Of a stretch of DNA of 64,000 nucleotides, positions 9,955-19,164 are shown piece by piece. The stretch spans positions 186,001-250,000 of the forward strand of contig NZ_SMTE01000005.1 of NCBI RefSeq assembly GCF_004357765.1, given 5' to 3'. The stretch comes from Pseudomonas putida. GTDB taxonomy: Bacteria; Pseudomonadota; Gammaproteobacteria; Pseudomonadales; Pseudomonadaceae. Below the pieces are notes generated by a model, which did not search any database, was not told where the DNA came from, and saw only the letters and a program-made list of their open reading frames with translations. Positions within the stretch are counted from its first letter, which is position 1; the number at the start of each line of letters is the position of its first letter. A program made the translations under genes and the position numbers.

Positions 9955-10659
9955 TCAGACACTGCGCGTCACGCCCCCATCGACCTTGATGTTCTGCCCG
10001 GTGATGTAAGCAGCCCCCTCGCTGGCGAGAAACGCAATGGTCGCTGCGATCTCCTCGCTGGTGCCGTAGCGCTTGAGCGGCACGCTGTCGCGGCGCTGCT
10101 CGGTTGCCGGCAGGCTGTCGATCCAACCTGGCAACACGTTGTTGATGCGCACGTTGTCGGCGGCATAGGTGTCGGCGAAGATCTTGGTGAACGAGGCCAG
10201 GCCGGCACGGAACACCGCGGAGGTGGGGAACAGCTCGGTAGGCTCGAAGGTCCAGGCCGAGGAAATGTTGATGATCACCCCGCCCTTCTGCCGCTGCATG
10301 ATCGGCGTCACCAGGCGGGTCGGCCGAATCACGTTGAGCAGGTAGGTGTCCATGCCCTTGTGCCAGTCCTCGTCGCTGATTTCCAGGATCGGCGCACGCG
10401 GGCCGTGGCCTGCGCTGTTGACCAACACATCGACGCGCCCCCATGTGGCGACCACGGTGTCGACCAGACGACGCAGATCATCGAGCGACTGATTGCTGCC
10501 GGTGAAGCCGATCCCGCCCAATTCCTCCGCCAGTGCCTCGCCCTTGCCAGACGAAGACAGGATGGCGACCTTGTAACCATCGGTCGCCAGTCGTCGCGCT
10601 GCCGCCGCTCCCATGCCACTGCCGCCTGCGGTGATGATCGCCACTTTTTCCACTGCCAT
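9955..10659 (-). CDS. Short-chain dehydrogenase-like protein lacking the catalytic Tyr and Lys
   Basis: A 234-residue Rossmann-fold protein of the SDR family. The nucleotide-binding loop TAGGSGMG (residues 10-17), the NSAG motif (81-84), N109 and the catalytic-region Ser (133/134) are present. At the place of the usual YxxxK pair the sequence is S147-A-V-F-R151, so both the catalytic Tyr and Lys are replaced. The C-terminal GQNIKVDGG motif is normal. The start at 10659 is chosen for the GGAGGT site just before it. The protein may bind NAD(P)(H) and act by another mechanism or as a regulatory or structural protein; ordinary dehydrogenase activity is doubtful. A LysR gene lies upstream on the same strand. 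Confidence 0.82.
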   Translation of the reverse strand: MAVEKVAIITAGGSGMGAAAARRLATDGYKVAILSSSGKGEALAEELGGIGFTGSNQSLDDLRRLVDTVVATWGRVDVLVNSAGHGPRAPILEISDEDWHKGMDTYLLNVIRPTRLVTPIMQRQKGGVIINISSAWTFEPTELFPTSAVFRAGLASFTKIFADTYAADNVRINNVLPGWIDSLPATEQRRDSVPLKRYGTSEEIAATIAFLASEGAAYITGQNIKVDGGVTRSV

Positions 10660-10749
10660 GATACCTCCACACACTCGTTCAGGATTTGCCTTACCTTAGC
10701 GTGCTTTCGGGCGAGCAGAGAGACACCCAAGCTTGCCTGAGCCAGTAGA

Positions 10750-11643
10750 TTAACTATCGTCTGCCTGTTGTCTGAGCCAGTCCCTCACGATCTCCAGCAT
10801 CGGTGCTTGCCTGGCTTTTCGCGGCCACACCAGATAGAACGCCTTGTCACGCTGCAGTACCTGGCCAAATACCTGCTGCAGACGGCCGGCGGCGATGTCG
10901 CTGGCAACGAAGGCCTGATCGGCCAGGGCGATCCCCTGACCATTGATAGCTGCCTCGATGGCCAGGGAGGTCTGGTTGAAGCGCATGTGCCTGGCCGAGA
11001 TCGGTTCATGCTGGGCGAACAACGCCGCAGTGAATTCGGGCCAATCGTCATGGGCATCGTGCAGCATTACATAGCCTTGCAGTGACTCGGCGCTGGTCGG
11101 CGGACCGTGCTGGGCGAACAATGCCGGGCTGGCCACTGCGACGATTCGTTGTGCCATCAGCCGTTCGCAGTCCAGGCCCGGACCGAAGGGCGGTTGGCCG
11201 TAGCGCACGGCGATATCCACTGCATCGGTATGGAAATGCGACAGGCGATCGGTGGCCAGCACCCTCAGGTCGATACCAGGATGGCATTCGGCAAAGGCGC
11301 CGAGCCGAGGGATAAGCCATTTCGATGCGAAGGTGGGCGTCACGCTGACCGTCAGGTGCGCCGGCTCCGGTCGCAACAGACGCGTCGCCTCGTCGATCAT
11401 CGCCAAGGCGGTGCGGATGCTGCCGCTGTATGCCCTGCCCGCGTCGGTCAGGGCCAACCCGCGCGCCCGGCGTTCGAACAGGGGCAGCCCCAGGCTTGCC
11501 TCCAGCCCGCGGATTTGCTGGGCGACGGCAGCCTGGGTGACACCTAGCTCCTCGGCCGCCAGGCGGAAGTTGAGGTGGCGAGCCACCACTTCGAAAACCC
11601 GCAGCGCATTGAGCGAGGGGAGCGTGGCAAAACCTTCTGGCAT
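10750..11643 (-). CDS. LysR-family regulator, GcvA-like
   Basis: A 297-residue regulator with an N-terminal winged helix-turn-helix (about residues 8-67, with FRLAAEELGVTQAAVAQQIR) and a periplasmic-binding-like effector domain. The LPSLNALRVFE start and the FNQTSLAIEAA segment resemble the GcvA/AmpR branch, which usually activates a neighbouring gene. It is divergent from the phosphatase-autotransporter gene (279-base gap) and co-oriented with the SDR-like gene 90 bases downstream; either could be the target. The effector is unknown. Confidence 0.88.
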   Translation of the reverse strand: MPEGFATLPSLNALRVFEVVARHLNFRLAAEELGVTQAAVAQQIRGLEASLGLPLFERRARGLALTDAGRAYSGSIRTALAMIDEATRLLRPEPAHLTVSVTPTFASKWLIPRLGAFAECHPGIDLRVLATDRLSHFHTDAVDIAVRYGQPPFGPGLDCERLMAQRIVAVASPALFAQHGPPTSAESLQGYVMLHDAHDDWPEFTAALFAQHEPISARHMRFNQTSLAIEAAINGQGIALADQAFVASDIAAGRLQQVFGQVLQRDKAFYLVWPRKARQAPMLEIVRDWLRQQADDS

Positions 11644-11922
11644 GGCAAGGGTACGCGATCGGATAAGGGAGTTCGGCCGAGGCTAGCCGCTGGCGCCGGG
11701 AAAGGGAACCCGGCGCTGTCCAGAACAAGGCCCCGCTCACAGCCCTTTGCTGAGCCAGCGTACCTTCGAAAAACGCACCTCACACCTACTCCTCGAGGAC
11801 AAAACACGCAGCCCCCGGACATAACGCGCAGTCATCGTCGCCCTGCGACGCCTTGTAACATTCAGTTTCATGTAACTCGCGGACAGTAGCTCGCTCAATC
11901 CAACCACAATGAGACCTGTCCC

Positions 11923-13836
11923 GTGCTGCAACGTGTGCTCTGCTCCCTGTCCTTGCTCACCCTCGCCATTGCCAACGCCAACGCCACCGACGCGCTCGAC
12001 ACTCCGCGCCTGGCTGGCATGGACAACTTCCGCGATATCGCCGGCACCACCGAGGCCTACACCACCCGCCATGACGGCGTGATGCGCGCAGGGGTCTTCT
12101 ACCGCTCCAACGCCTTGACGCCGACCGCCTCGGACCTGGCCGTGCTCAACGGCCTGGATATCAGCGATGTCTACGACCTGCGTACCGCCAGCGAAATCGC
12201 CAGCACACCGGACACCCTGCCCGAAGGTGCCAGCTACACCAACATCGATATCCTCGGCACCACCACCTCAGGTGCCAATCTCACCAACATTTCATTGACC
12301 ACCGCTGCCGAAGCGCGGGCGATGATGGAGGATGCCAATCGCAGCTTCGTCAGCGATGCGAACGTGCGCAGCCAGTTCACCACACTGTTCAACGACCTGG
12401 CCGCCGCCGACGGCGCAGCCCTGTTCCACTGCACCGCAGGCAAGGACCGCACCGGCTGGACCGCCGCGGTACTGCTGAGCATCGCCGGCGTCGACGATGC
12501 GACGATCATGGAGAACTACCTGGCGACCAACGACTACACCTCAGCCCGGGTGGCCGCCACTCTCGCCGCCATGCCGGCGAGCATGGCAGAGGTCTACGCA
12601 CCGCTGCTGGGCGTCGAGGCCAGTTACCTGCAGGCCGGCCTGGACGAGGTCACAGCCGAATACGGCAGCATGGACAACTACCTCAAGCAGGGCCTGGGGC
12701 TGACCCAGGAAACCCTCTACGTGCTGCGCGGCAAGATGGTGCGCTACGCCATGCTGCCGGGCCAGACGGGTCTGCAGGGCAACGCCGCCGCCGGTGCACG
12801 GCTGCTCAACCAGTTGCAGGACAGCTCGCTGTCGGGCGCCTACACCGCCTACAACTACTACCTGCAATCGGCGATCGATGCCGGCACCCTGGGTGGGGTC
12901 GAATCACGGGTCGGCGGCCAGGTGCATGCCGATGCCGCCAGCTACCTGCTGCGCCAGGACGCGATGATCGACCGCGCCGCCGCGCCCTTCACCAGTGGTG
13001 TCGACCTCAAGGCCGGTCAATCACGCCTGTGGAGCACGGCCCTGGCCAGTTACCTGGGCACCGACGGCTCGGTACAGGCCCAGAGCAGCAACGAGCACAG
13101 CCAGGGCCTGATGGTGGGCCTCACCCAGCGCTTCAACGAACAGCTCAGCGGCTACGCAGGCTTCGGCTACAGCCGTGGCAACGTTGGCGGTGCTGGCGGC
13201 GAAGTCGACACCGACCTGACCTTCCTCAGCCTGGGCGCACGCTTCGCCCCCAGTAGCCTGGACCGGGGCGTGTTCGTCGAAGCCAAGGCCAGCGGCGGCT
13301 GGCTCGACTACAGCAGCAAGCGCGACATCGGCAGCGGGCTGGGCACGGCCAAGGGCGACACTCACGGCAACCTGGTCGGCGGCAGCCTGGCCCTAGGCTA
13401 TCGCCTGCCCACCGATGACGTGATATTGGAACCGACCTTGGGCATCCGCATCAGCCATGTCGACCTGTCAGACTTCGATGAGAAAGGCAGCGAGTTGGCC
13501 TTGCAGGTCGACGACCTGAACGCCACCCGCCGCGCCGCGCTGGCCAACCTCAAGGTCTCGTTCGCTCCCTACCCGCTGGGGGCCTGGCAGCTCGTCCCAG
13601 GCATCGAAGTCGGCTATGAACGGGTTCTCGGTAATCGCCAGATCGACAGCGAAGCTCAGCTGTTGGGCCTGGATATCGAGCAGCGCGCCGCATTCGACGA
13701 CCGCGACCAGTTCAGCGGCGGGGTCAACCTGATGGCCAGCCTCGGCGCCCTGAGCATCGCTGCCGAGGTCGCGGCCCTCGGCAGCAGCGACAGCCACGGC
13801 GTGAGCGGCAGCCTCAAGGCCAGCTACGCGTTCTGA
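11923..13836 (+). CDS. Tyrosine-phosphatase domain fused to an autotransporter beta-barrel
   Basis: A 637-residue secreted protein in three parts. A signal peptide runs to about residue 21 (ends ANANA). A phosphatase domain of the Y_phosphatase3/IphP type follows, with NFRDIAG at residues 35-41 and the P-loop HCTAGKDRTG, giving nucleophile C170 and R176. A C-terminal region of about 260 residues from about residue 375 alternates Gly/aromatic strands and ends in SYAF, the form of a type V autotransporter barrel. The enzyme would thus be exported to the cell surface. The start is GTG 11923; the nearby ATG at 11909 is out of frame. Its 3' end overlaps the convergent AraC gene by 23 bases. The substrate is unknown and could be a phosphoprotein, phospholipid or nucleotide. 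Confidence 0.85.
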   Translation: MLQRVLCSLSLLTLAIANANATDALDTPRLAGMDNFRDIAGTTEAYTTRHDGVMRAGVFYRSNALTPTASDLAVLNGLDISDVYDLRTASEIASTPDTLPEGASYTNIDILGTTTSGANLTNISLTTAAEARAMMEDANRSFVSDANVRSQFTTLFNDLAAADGAALFHCTAGKDRTGWTAAVLLSIAGVDDATIMENYLATNDYTSARVAATLAAMPASMAEVYAPLLGVEASYLQAGLDEVTAEYGSMDNYLKQGLGLTQETLYVLRGKMVRYAMLPGQTGLQGNAAAGARLLNQLQDSSLSGAYTAYNYYLQSAIDAGTLGGVESRVGGQVHADAASYLLRQDAMIDRAAAPFTSGVDLKAGQSRLWSTALASYLGTDGSVQAQSSNEHSQGLMVGLTQRFNEQLSGYAGFGYSRGNVGGAGGEVDTDLTFLSLGARFAPSSLDRGVFVEAKASGGWLDYSSKRDIGSGLGTAKGDTHGNLVGGSLALGYRLPTDDVILEPTLGIRISHVDLSDFDEKGSELALQVDDLNATRRAALANLKVSFAPYPLGAWQLVPGIEVGYERVLGNRQIDSEAQLLGLDIEQRAAFDDRDQFSGGVNLMASLGALSIAAEVAALGSSDSHGVSGSLKASYAF

Positions 13837-14833
13837 TGCCGTTGCTCGGGGTGGCCTGGCTCAGGCCACCCCGCCGCACATCCGCCGGGCTGAGGCCATA
13901 GGCTTGCTGGAAATACTGGGCGAATCGCCCGGCGTTGCTGAACCCCAAGCCCAGGGCGACCTGCGCCACCGTGCCGCTGTCGTCGCGACGCAACAGCTCA
14001 TGCGCCCGTTCCAGGCGCACCTGGCGCTGGTAGGCGACGATCGACATGCCGGTGAAACGCTTGAAGCCATCCTGCAGGGCACGCAGGCTGACATTGGCCA
14101 GGCTCGCCAATTCGCTACCGCTGACCTGGCTGGCGGGATGCTCGCGAAGGTACGCTGCGGCCAACTTGACGTGACGCGGAGCGATCGAGGGCTGTGTGCT
14201 GCCCAGGGCTTCGCTGTGATTGTGCGGCCAGTTCTCCAACAGCGCATCCACCAACATCTCCTGGAGCCTGGCGGGCAGCAGCAGGCCGGAATTGAGCAAG
14301 GTATCGAACTCGCTGCCGGTGGCCAGTTCCAACAGTGCCCGAATGCCCTGGAAGGCGGACGCCTTGAGGTCGACCACGGGGGCGAACCGAATTGGCTTGA
14401 CCAGCGCTCGCCCCAACAGTGCCGTCAGACGCTCGACGAACACGCCCCGTCGAATCGACATGCCGCACTGGGCATGGCCATCGGCAATGTGCACCGAGCG
14501 AATATCCAGTTTGTCGAGCGCAAGGCCAACCTGATTGCCGCCCACTGCCTCGCCACGATGGTCGAACACGATACGCCCGGCGGTGGGCAGCACGAAGGTG
14601 ATCTCGTCCTGGGGCGTGGGCAAGGCGATGGTGAAGTCACCCCGGTAGTGCATGCGTCGCACGCTCATCCCCGCGAAACGACCATAGACGCCGCCGATGG
14701 AAATGCCCTCGCCCAGCGGCGGTATGTCGGCATACAGGTTGCCGAACAGCTGCGTGAACAACGCGCCGAAATCATCGCTGCGCATGTCGTTGGAGCGGAG
14801 AATTATCTGCTTGCGGTTCGTACCGGTATGCAC
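13814..14833 (-). CDS. AraC-family regulator with AraC_binding_2-type sensor
   Basis: About 339 residues: an N-terminal beta-rich sensor (a segment reading FVLPTAGRIVFDHRGE) and a C-terminal AraC DNA-binding domain with SLRALQDGFKRFTGMS and FSNAGRFAQYFQQAYG. This resembles regulators of the EutR/FeaR type. GTG 14833 is favoured because AAGGA lies eight bases upstream; an earlier GTG at 14869 and a later ATG at 14785 are also in frame. It converges on the phosphatase-autotransporter gene and shares 23 bases with it. The subtilase gene lies upstream on the same strand with its stop only about 75 bases away. Confidence 0.82.
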   Translation of the reverse strand: MHTGTNRKQIILRSNDMRSDDFGALFTQLFGNLYADIPPLGEGISIGGVYGRFAGMSVRRMHYRGDFTIALPTPQDEITFVLPTAGRIVFDHRGEAVGGNQVGLALDKLDIRSVHIADGHAQCGMSIRRGVFVERLTALLGRALVKPIRFAPVVDLKASAFQGIRALLELATGSEFDTLLNSGLLLPARLQEMLVDALLENWPHNHSEALGSTQPSIAPRHVKLAAAYLREHPASQVSGSELASLANVSLRALQDGFKRFTGMSIVAYQRQVRLERAHELLRRDDSGTVAQVALGLGFSNAGRFAQYFQQAYGLSPADVRRGGLSQATPSNGIRTRSWP

Positions 14834-14907
14834 GGCATCGGTCCTTGTGCCAGGAGTGGGGACCGGCACGCTAGCACCCCGTCATGACAGACAAGTGACT
14901 AGGGGCA

Positions 14908-16551
14908 CTAACCGTCTCGTTGGACACGGCTGTGCATGGCCTGGCGCAGTGCTTCGCGCATGTCCAGACGAGCGGACTGACCGAACGCTGGCATGGCGCT
15001 GCGCTGCAGCAGCGTCTTGATCTGGGTCGGATGCAGATCAGGGTTGACCGCCAGCATGGCGGCCACCACCGCAGTCACCAGCGCCGCCGCATAGGAGGTG
15101 CCACAGCCGCTGCCCCGGCCAAGCTGCGGCGCGGTGGTGACCGGTGGCCGTGGGCAGGCGGCAGCGGTGATGTCGATGCGTGGACCGACATTGGATTTTC
15201 CCCGAGGCATCACGAAACGCGCATCATCAACGGCCACATCACGGCCGCTGCGTTGATGCGCGCCGACCACCAGCAGCTGCGGGTAACGCAACGCCGAGGG
15301 CAGGTGATCCTCGGTGGTCGTGGCACTGTTGCCGGCAGAATTGACCACCAGCACATCCGCATGGTCACGTTCGAGCCAGGCGAAAAAACGCCGCAGTAGC
15401 TGTGCATAGCCCGTGAACGCCAGCTCAGAACGGACATTGGCCGTTACCGGCTCGCCATCGCGGTCGCGCTTGCCCAGACGATGCACGCCCCAGCTCCAGT
15501 TGAGCACCCGCGCATGATCCTGGACCAGGTTGACCGAAGCCGCCACGCGTCCCAGCACCCCGTTCTCGCTGCCCCTGTCGACGATGACCCGAAAGCCCTC
15601 CCCCAGCGCGCCGATGCGACTGAGCAAGCCCCGGTTGCCTCCCGGCATGATGCGAGCGGCGAGCACGCCGGTGACGATCGAACCATGGGCGTTCGCTGCC
15701 GTGCTATGACGCGCATTCAGGCATACGCCGGCATGCCCGCTGGGCGTCGCCAGTTCGGCGAAATCCGGCGAATCGAAGTTCACGCCTTTTTCGATCACGC
15801 CAACTGTCACGTGGTGTGATGCACTGACCTCCCGTGCATGACGCCGGTACAGCGCCACCGCTGGCTCGAAGCGATTGGCCACCCAGCCCTCGCGGTCGGG
15901 CGCGGGCACGGGTCGGTCTGGCCTCGGCCCGCCGTCGAGGTTGTCGTCCTCCACCAACACCGCCGCCACCGCAGGGTCACGGCCAAGCGCGCGTACCTGC
16001 GCGTCACGTTCGAGCAGCGTGGTGCTCGGCAAGCGCACCTGGTAGATATTGAGCGGGGCGATGGCTCCCACGATCTCCAGGCCATGGACCTGGGCGATTC
16101 GCCGTGCTTCGGTCAGGCCATCGACATCCTCGCGCAGCAGCAGCCCGACCAGATCAAGCACGGTCACCAGGCGGTCGGCGATCAGCACCTGATGCTCGCG
16201 GCGGGCCGCCTGCACATGGCTCTGACCCATACTGAGCCAGGTTGGATTACTCTCCCGCGGCTCATCGCGCAACCACAAAGGGCCACTGGCGAGCTGGCGT
16301 CTCGGTAGCTCGAAGCGAAGTGTCTGCCCTTCACGCGAAACCTTGGCAGCCGGCACCGGCGTGCCATCGAGCAGCACCTCCGGCATCGCCTCGCCCATCC
16401 CTGCGACCTGTACGCACCACACTCTGGGTGGCCCCGGCGCCCAAGGGCCGCAGGGCGACAATCGCTCGATGTGGAGTGCCGGCGCGGCATCGACAGCATT
16501 GCTCATGACGAGAACCATCCCTGCCAGCAGTTGCAGTGTTTCCTTGTGCAT
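14908..16551 (-). CDS. Secreted S8 subtilase with Glu in the catalytic Asp position
   Basis: A 547-residue exported protein with a signal peptide (about residues 1-22), an unassigned N-terminal region of about 220 residues, and a subtilisin-like domain from about residue 245. The His motif is NAHGSIVTG (H289), the oxyanion Asn is in NSAGNSA (N408), and the Ser motif is GTSYAA (S486). Where subtilisins have VIDTG or VIDSG this protein has VIEKG, so E254 occupies the catalytic Asp position; the codon is GAA. It may be a weak or specialised peptidase or a non-catalytic relative. It is preceded by a bidirectional terminator shared with gcd. Confidence 0.83.
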   Translation of the reverse strand: MHKETLQLLAGMVLVMSNAVDAAPALHIERLSPCGPWAPGPPRVWCVQVAGMGEAMPEVLLDGTPVPAAKVSREGQTLRFELPRRQLASGPLWLRDEPRESNPTWLSMGQSHVQAARREHQVLIADRLVTVLDLVGLLLREDVDGLTEARRIAQVHGLEIVGAIAPLNIYQVRLPSTTLLERDAQVRALGRDPAVAAVLVEDDNLDGGPRPDRPVPAPDREGWVANRFEPAVALYRRHAREVSASHHVTVGVIEKGVNFDSPDFAELATPSGHAGVCLNARHSTAANAHGSIVTGVLAARIMPGGNRGLLSRIGALGEGFRVIVDRGSENGVLGRVAASVNLVQDHARVLNWSWGVHRLGKRDRDGEPVTANVRSELAFTGYAQLLRRFFAWLERDHADVLVVNSAGNSATTTEDHLPSALRYPQLLVVGAHQRSGRDVAVDDARFVMPRGKSNVGPRIDITAAACPRPPVTTAPQLGRGSGCGTSYAAALVTAVVAAMLAVNPDLHPTQIKTLLQRSAMPAFGQSARLDMREALRQAMHSRVQRDG

Positions 16552-16655
16552 AGCCTTCCCATCCCTCTGGCTGACCGATACCGTAAGGCCCGCTGGCTGA
16601 GGTGCCTACTGGCAAAAATGACAGGTCGAGGGTGCACTGCGAGGGAGGTGCAGAC

Positions 16656-16687
16656 ATGAAAATGCCGCTCGAAAGCGGCATTTTCAT
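16656..16687. terminator. Symmetrical terminator between gcd and the subtilase gene
   Basis: A perfect 14-bp stem (16656-16669 with 16674-16687) with a four-base CGAA loop. A-rich and T-rich ends flank the core AATGCCGCT and its complement, so it can end transcription from either side. It sits 14 bases past the gcd stop on the minus strand. Confidence 0.85.
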
Positions 16688-16700
16688 GACGGCGGTGAGG

Positions 16701-19106
16701 TCAGTCAGCGAGCTTGTACGCGATCACGTAGTCACCCTGCTTGGTCCCCAGCGAGCCATGACCACCGGCCATGACCAGCACGTACTGCTTGCCGTCCTTG
16801 CCCTGGTAGGTCATTGGCGTGGTCTGCGCGCCGGCCGGCAGGCGGCCTTCCCACAGGACCTTGCCATCGCGCACGTCATAGGCGCGCAGATACTGGTCCA
16901 GGGTGCCCGACAGGAACGCCAGGCCGCTGGCGGTCATGAAGCTGCCGCCCAGGCTCGGTACGCCCATCGGCAGGGCCAGCGGCAGCGGCGAGTTATCGCG
17001 CACGGTGCCGTTCTTGTGCTGCCAGATGACTTTGTGGGTGGTCAGATCGACCGCCGCCACATAACCCCATGCCGGCGCCTGGCAAGGCAGGCCGATCGGC
17101 GACAGGAACGGCGACATGATCACGCCGTAAGGCGCGCCCTTGTTAGGCTGCACGCCTTCGGTCTCGGACTTGCGAGCCGGACCGCCGGCAACGTCCTCGC
17201 TCGGTACCAATTGCGATACGAAAGCCATGTAGTCCGGGTTGGCGAACAATACCTGGCGCACCGGATCGACCGAGATACCGCCCCAGTCGAACACGCCGAA
17301 GTTGCCTGGGAACACCAGCGAACCCTGCAGCGAAGGCGGCGTGAACATGCCCTCGTAGCGCAGCGACTTGAACTGGATGCGGCAGAGCATCTGGTCGAAC
17401 GGGCTCACCCCCCACATATCGCTTTCTTTGAGCGTGGTCGGCGAGAAGTTCAGGTCAGAGAAGGCCTGGGTCGGTGAAGTATGGTCGCCCTCCACGGCGC
17501 CCTGAGGCACCGGACGTTCCTCGATCGGCACGATGGCTTCGCCGGTGCGGCGGTCCAGCACATAGATGCTGCCCTGCTTGGTCGAAGCCAGCAACGCAGG
17601 CTTGATGCCGTCTGCGGTCTTCAGGTCCATCAGCGTCGGCTGACCGCCGACGTCCATGTCCCACAGGTCGTGGTGAGTGAACTGGTGGGTCCAGCGCACC
17701 TTGCCGGTAGCCAGGTCAAGCGCAGTCACGCCGGCGCTGTACTTTTCCGATTCGGGGGTACGGTTGCCGCCCCACTGGTCAGGCATCTGGTTGCCCATGG
17801 GCAGATAGACCATGCCCAGTTGCTCGTCGACCGAGGCCACCGACCACATGTTCGGCGAGTTGCGGGTGTAGAACTCATCGGCAGCGATCGGCTCGGTGGC
17901 ATCCGGCTTGCCCGGATCCCAATTCCACACCAGGTGACCATCGTGCACGTCATAGGCACGCACCACGCCCGACGGCTCGTCGGTAGAGACGTTGTCGGTG
18001 ACGTGACCACCGATGATGACCAGGTCCTTGGTCACGGCAGGTGGCGAGGTGGAATAGTAACCACCGGCGGCGAAGGTGCCGATATTGGTGGTGAGGTCGA
18101 TCTGGCCCTTGTTGCCGAAGCCTTCGCAGACCTTGCCGGTGTCGGCGTTGAGCGCGATCAGGCGGGTGTCGGCGGTCGGCAGGAACAACCGGCGCGGGCA
18201 GGCGTTGGCGTCAGCGGCAGTGCTCGGGCTCTGCTCGGCAGAGGTCTCGGCATAAGCGGCCTGGTCGTGATAAGCGACGCCGCGGCAGGTCATGTGCGCC
18301 CAACCCTTGAAGTTGTCGGCGTTCTGCGTCGACAGTTTCGGGTCAAAGCGCCAGATCTCCTTGCCAGTGTCCGGGTCCAGGGCAATCACCTGGCTGTGCG
18401 GCGTGCACACGTACAGCATGCCGTTGACCTTCAACGGAGTGTTCTCCGCTGTGGTCTCGCCGGGATCGTTCTCGGTCGGGATATCGCCAGTGCGGAAAGT
18501 CCAGGCCGGTACCAGCTTGTGCACGTTTTCCGGGGTGATTTCCTTGAGCGGCGAGTACTTGTCGCCGAACGGGGTGCGCCCGTAGTGCTGCCAGTCACCA
18601 TCGGGCTGGGCCGGGGCATTGCTGGTCACATCGGTGCTGGTGCGCTCCAATGTACCGTTGATCTCGCGGTGCTCGACGAACTGGCTGGCCAGTGCGGCAA
18701 GGCCCGCCACTACGACAGCGACGCCCAACGCGCCGGTGCCCTTGCCTGCCGCTTCACTGTTTTGCAGCGGGCGACGGAACCAGGGCAGCAGCATCACGAT
18801 GCCGAGCACGAACCACAATGCCAGACGCGGCACCAGACGCCACCAGTCCAGGCCGACTTCGACCAGCGACCAGACCGTGCTGGCGAACAGTACCAAGGCG
18901 TACAGCCACAGTGCGGCAGGCTTGCCGAGCAGCAGCAGGATACCGGTCAGGGCGATGCCCACGCCGGCGATGAGGTAATACAGCGAGCCGCCGACGGTCG
19001 CAAGCTTGATACCGCCCGCCACCAGGGCCAGGCCCATGAGTAGCAGGACGACACCGAGCAAGCTCGGTAGCAGTCGGCTACGGTTCGAAGCACCCTGAGT
19101 GCTCAT
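16701..19106 (-). CDS. gcd: Membrane-bound PQQ-dependent glucose dehydrogenase
   Basis: An 801-residue quinoprotein, the usual length of Pseudomonas Gcd. Five hydrophobic segments in the first 140 residues anchor it in the inner membrane, and the rest is an eight-bladed propeller facing the periplasm. It oxidises glucose to gluconolactone and passes electrons to ubiquinone. Signature segments include GDWQHYGRTPFGDKYSPL, the CRGVAY region, TWALE-like blades and the C-terminal APAWGYVAAVDLTT. It lies 58 bases downstream of the OprB porin gene on the same strand, so uptake across the outer membrane and periplasmic oxidation are probably co-expressed. A GGAG ribosome site precedes the ATG. Confidence 0.96.
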   Translation of the reverse strand: MSTQGASNRSRLLPSLLGVVLLLMGLALVAGGIKLATVGGSLYYLIAGVGIALTGILLLLGKPAALWLYALVLFASTVWSLVEVGLDWWRLVPRLALWFVLGIVMLLPWFRRPLQNSEAAGKGTGALGVAVVVAGLAALASQFVEHREINGTLERTSTDVTSNAPAQPDGDWQHYGRTPFGDKYSPLKEITPENVHKLVPAWTFRTGDIPTENDPGETTAENTPLKVNGMLYVCTPHSQVIALDPDTGKEIWRFDPKLSTQNADNFKGWAHMTCRGVAYHDQAAYAETSAEQSPSTAADANACPRRLFLPTADTRLIALNADTGKVCEGFGNKGQIDLTTNIGTFAAGGYYSTSPPAVTKDLVIIGGHVTDNVSTDEPSGVVRAYDVHDGHLVWNWDPGKPDATEPIAADEFYTRNSPNMWSVASVDEQLGMVYLPMGNQMPDQWGGNRTPESEKYSAGVTALDLATGKVRWTHQFTHHDLWDMDVGGQPTLMDLKTADGIKPALLASTKQGSIYVLDRRTGEAIVPIEERPVPQGAVEGDHTSPTQAFSDLNFSPTTLKESDMWGVSPFDQMLCRIQFKSLRYEGMFTPPSLQGSLVFPGNFGVFDWGGISVDPVRQVLFANPDYMAFVSQLVPSEDVAGGPARKSETEGVQPNKGAPYGVIMSPFLSPIGLPCQAPAWGYVAAVDLTTHKVIWQHKNGTVRDNSPLPLALPMGVPSLGGSFMTASGLAFLSGTLDQYLRAYDVRDGKVLWEGRLPAGAQTTPMTYQGKDGKQYVLVMAGGHGSLGTKQGDYVIAYKLAD

Positions 19107-19164
19107 AGAAAAAACTCCATTTAGAGTGGATCAAAAAATCCGGACCAGGCCGGCGTGCATCACG

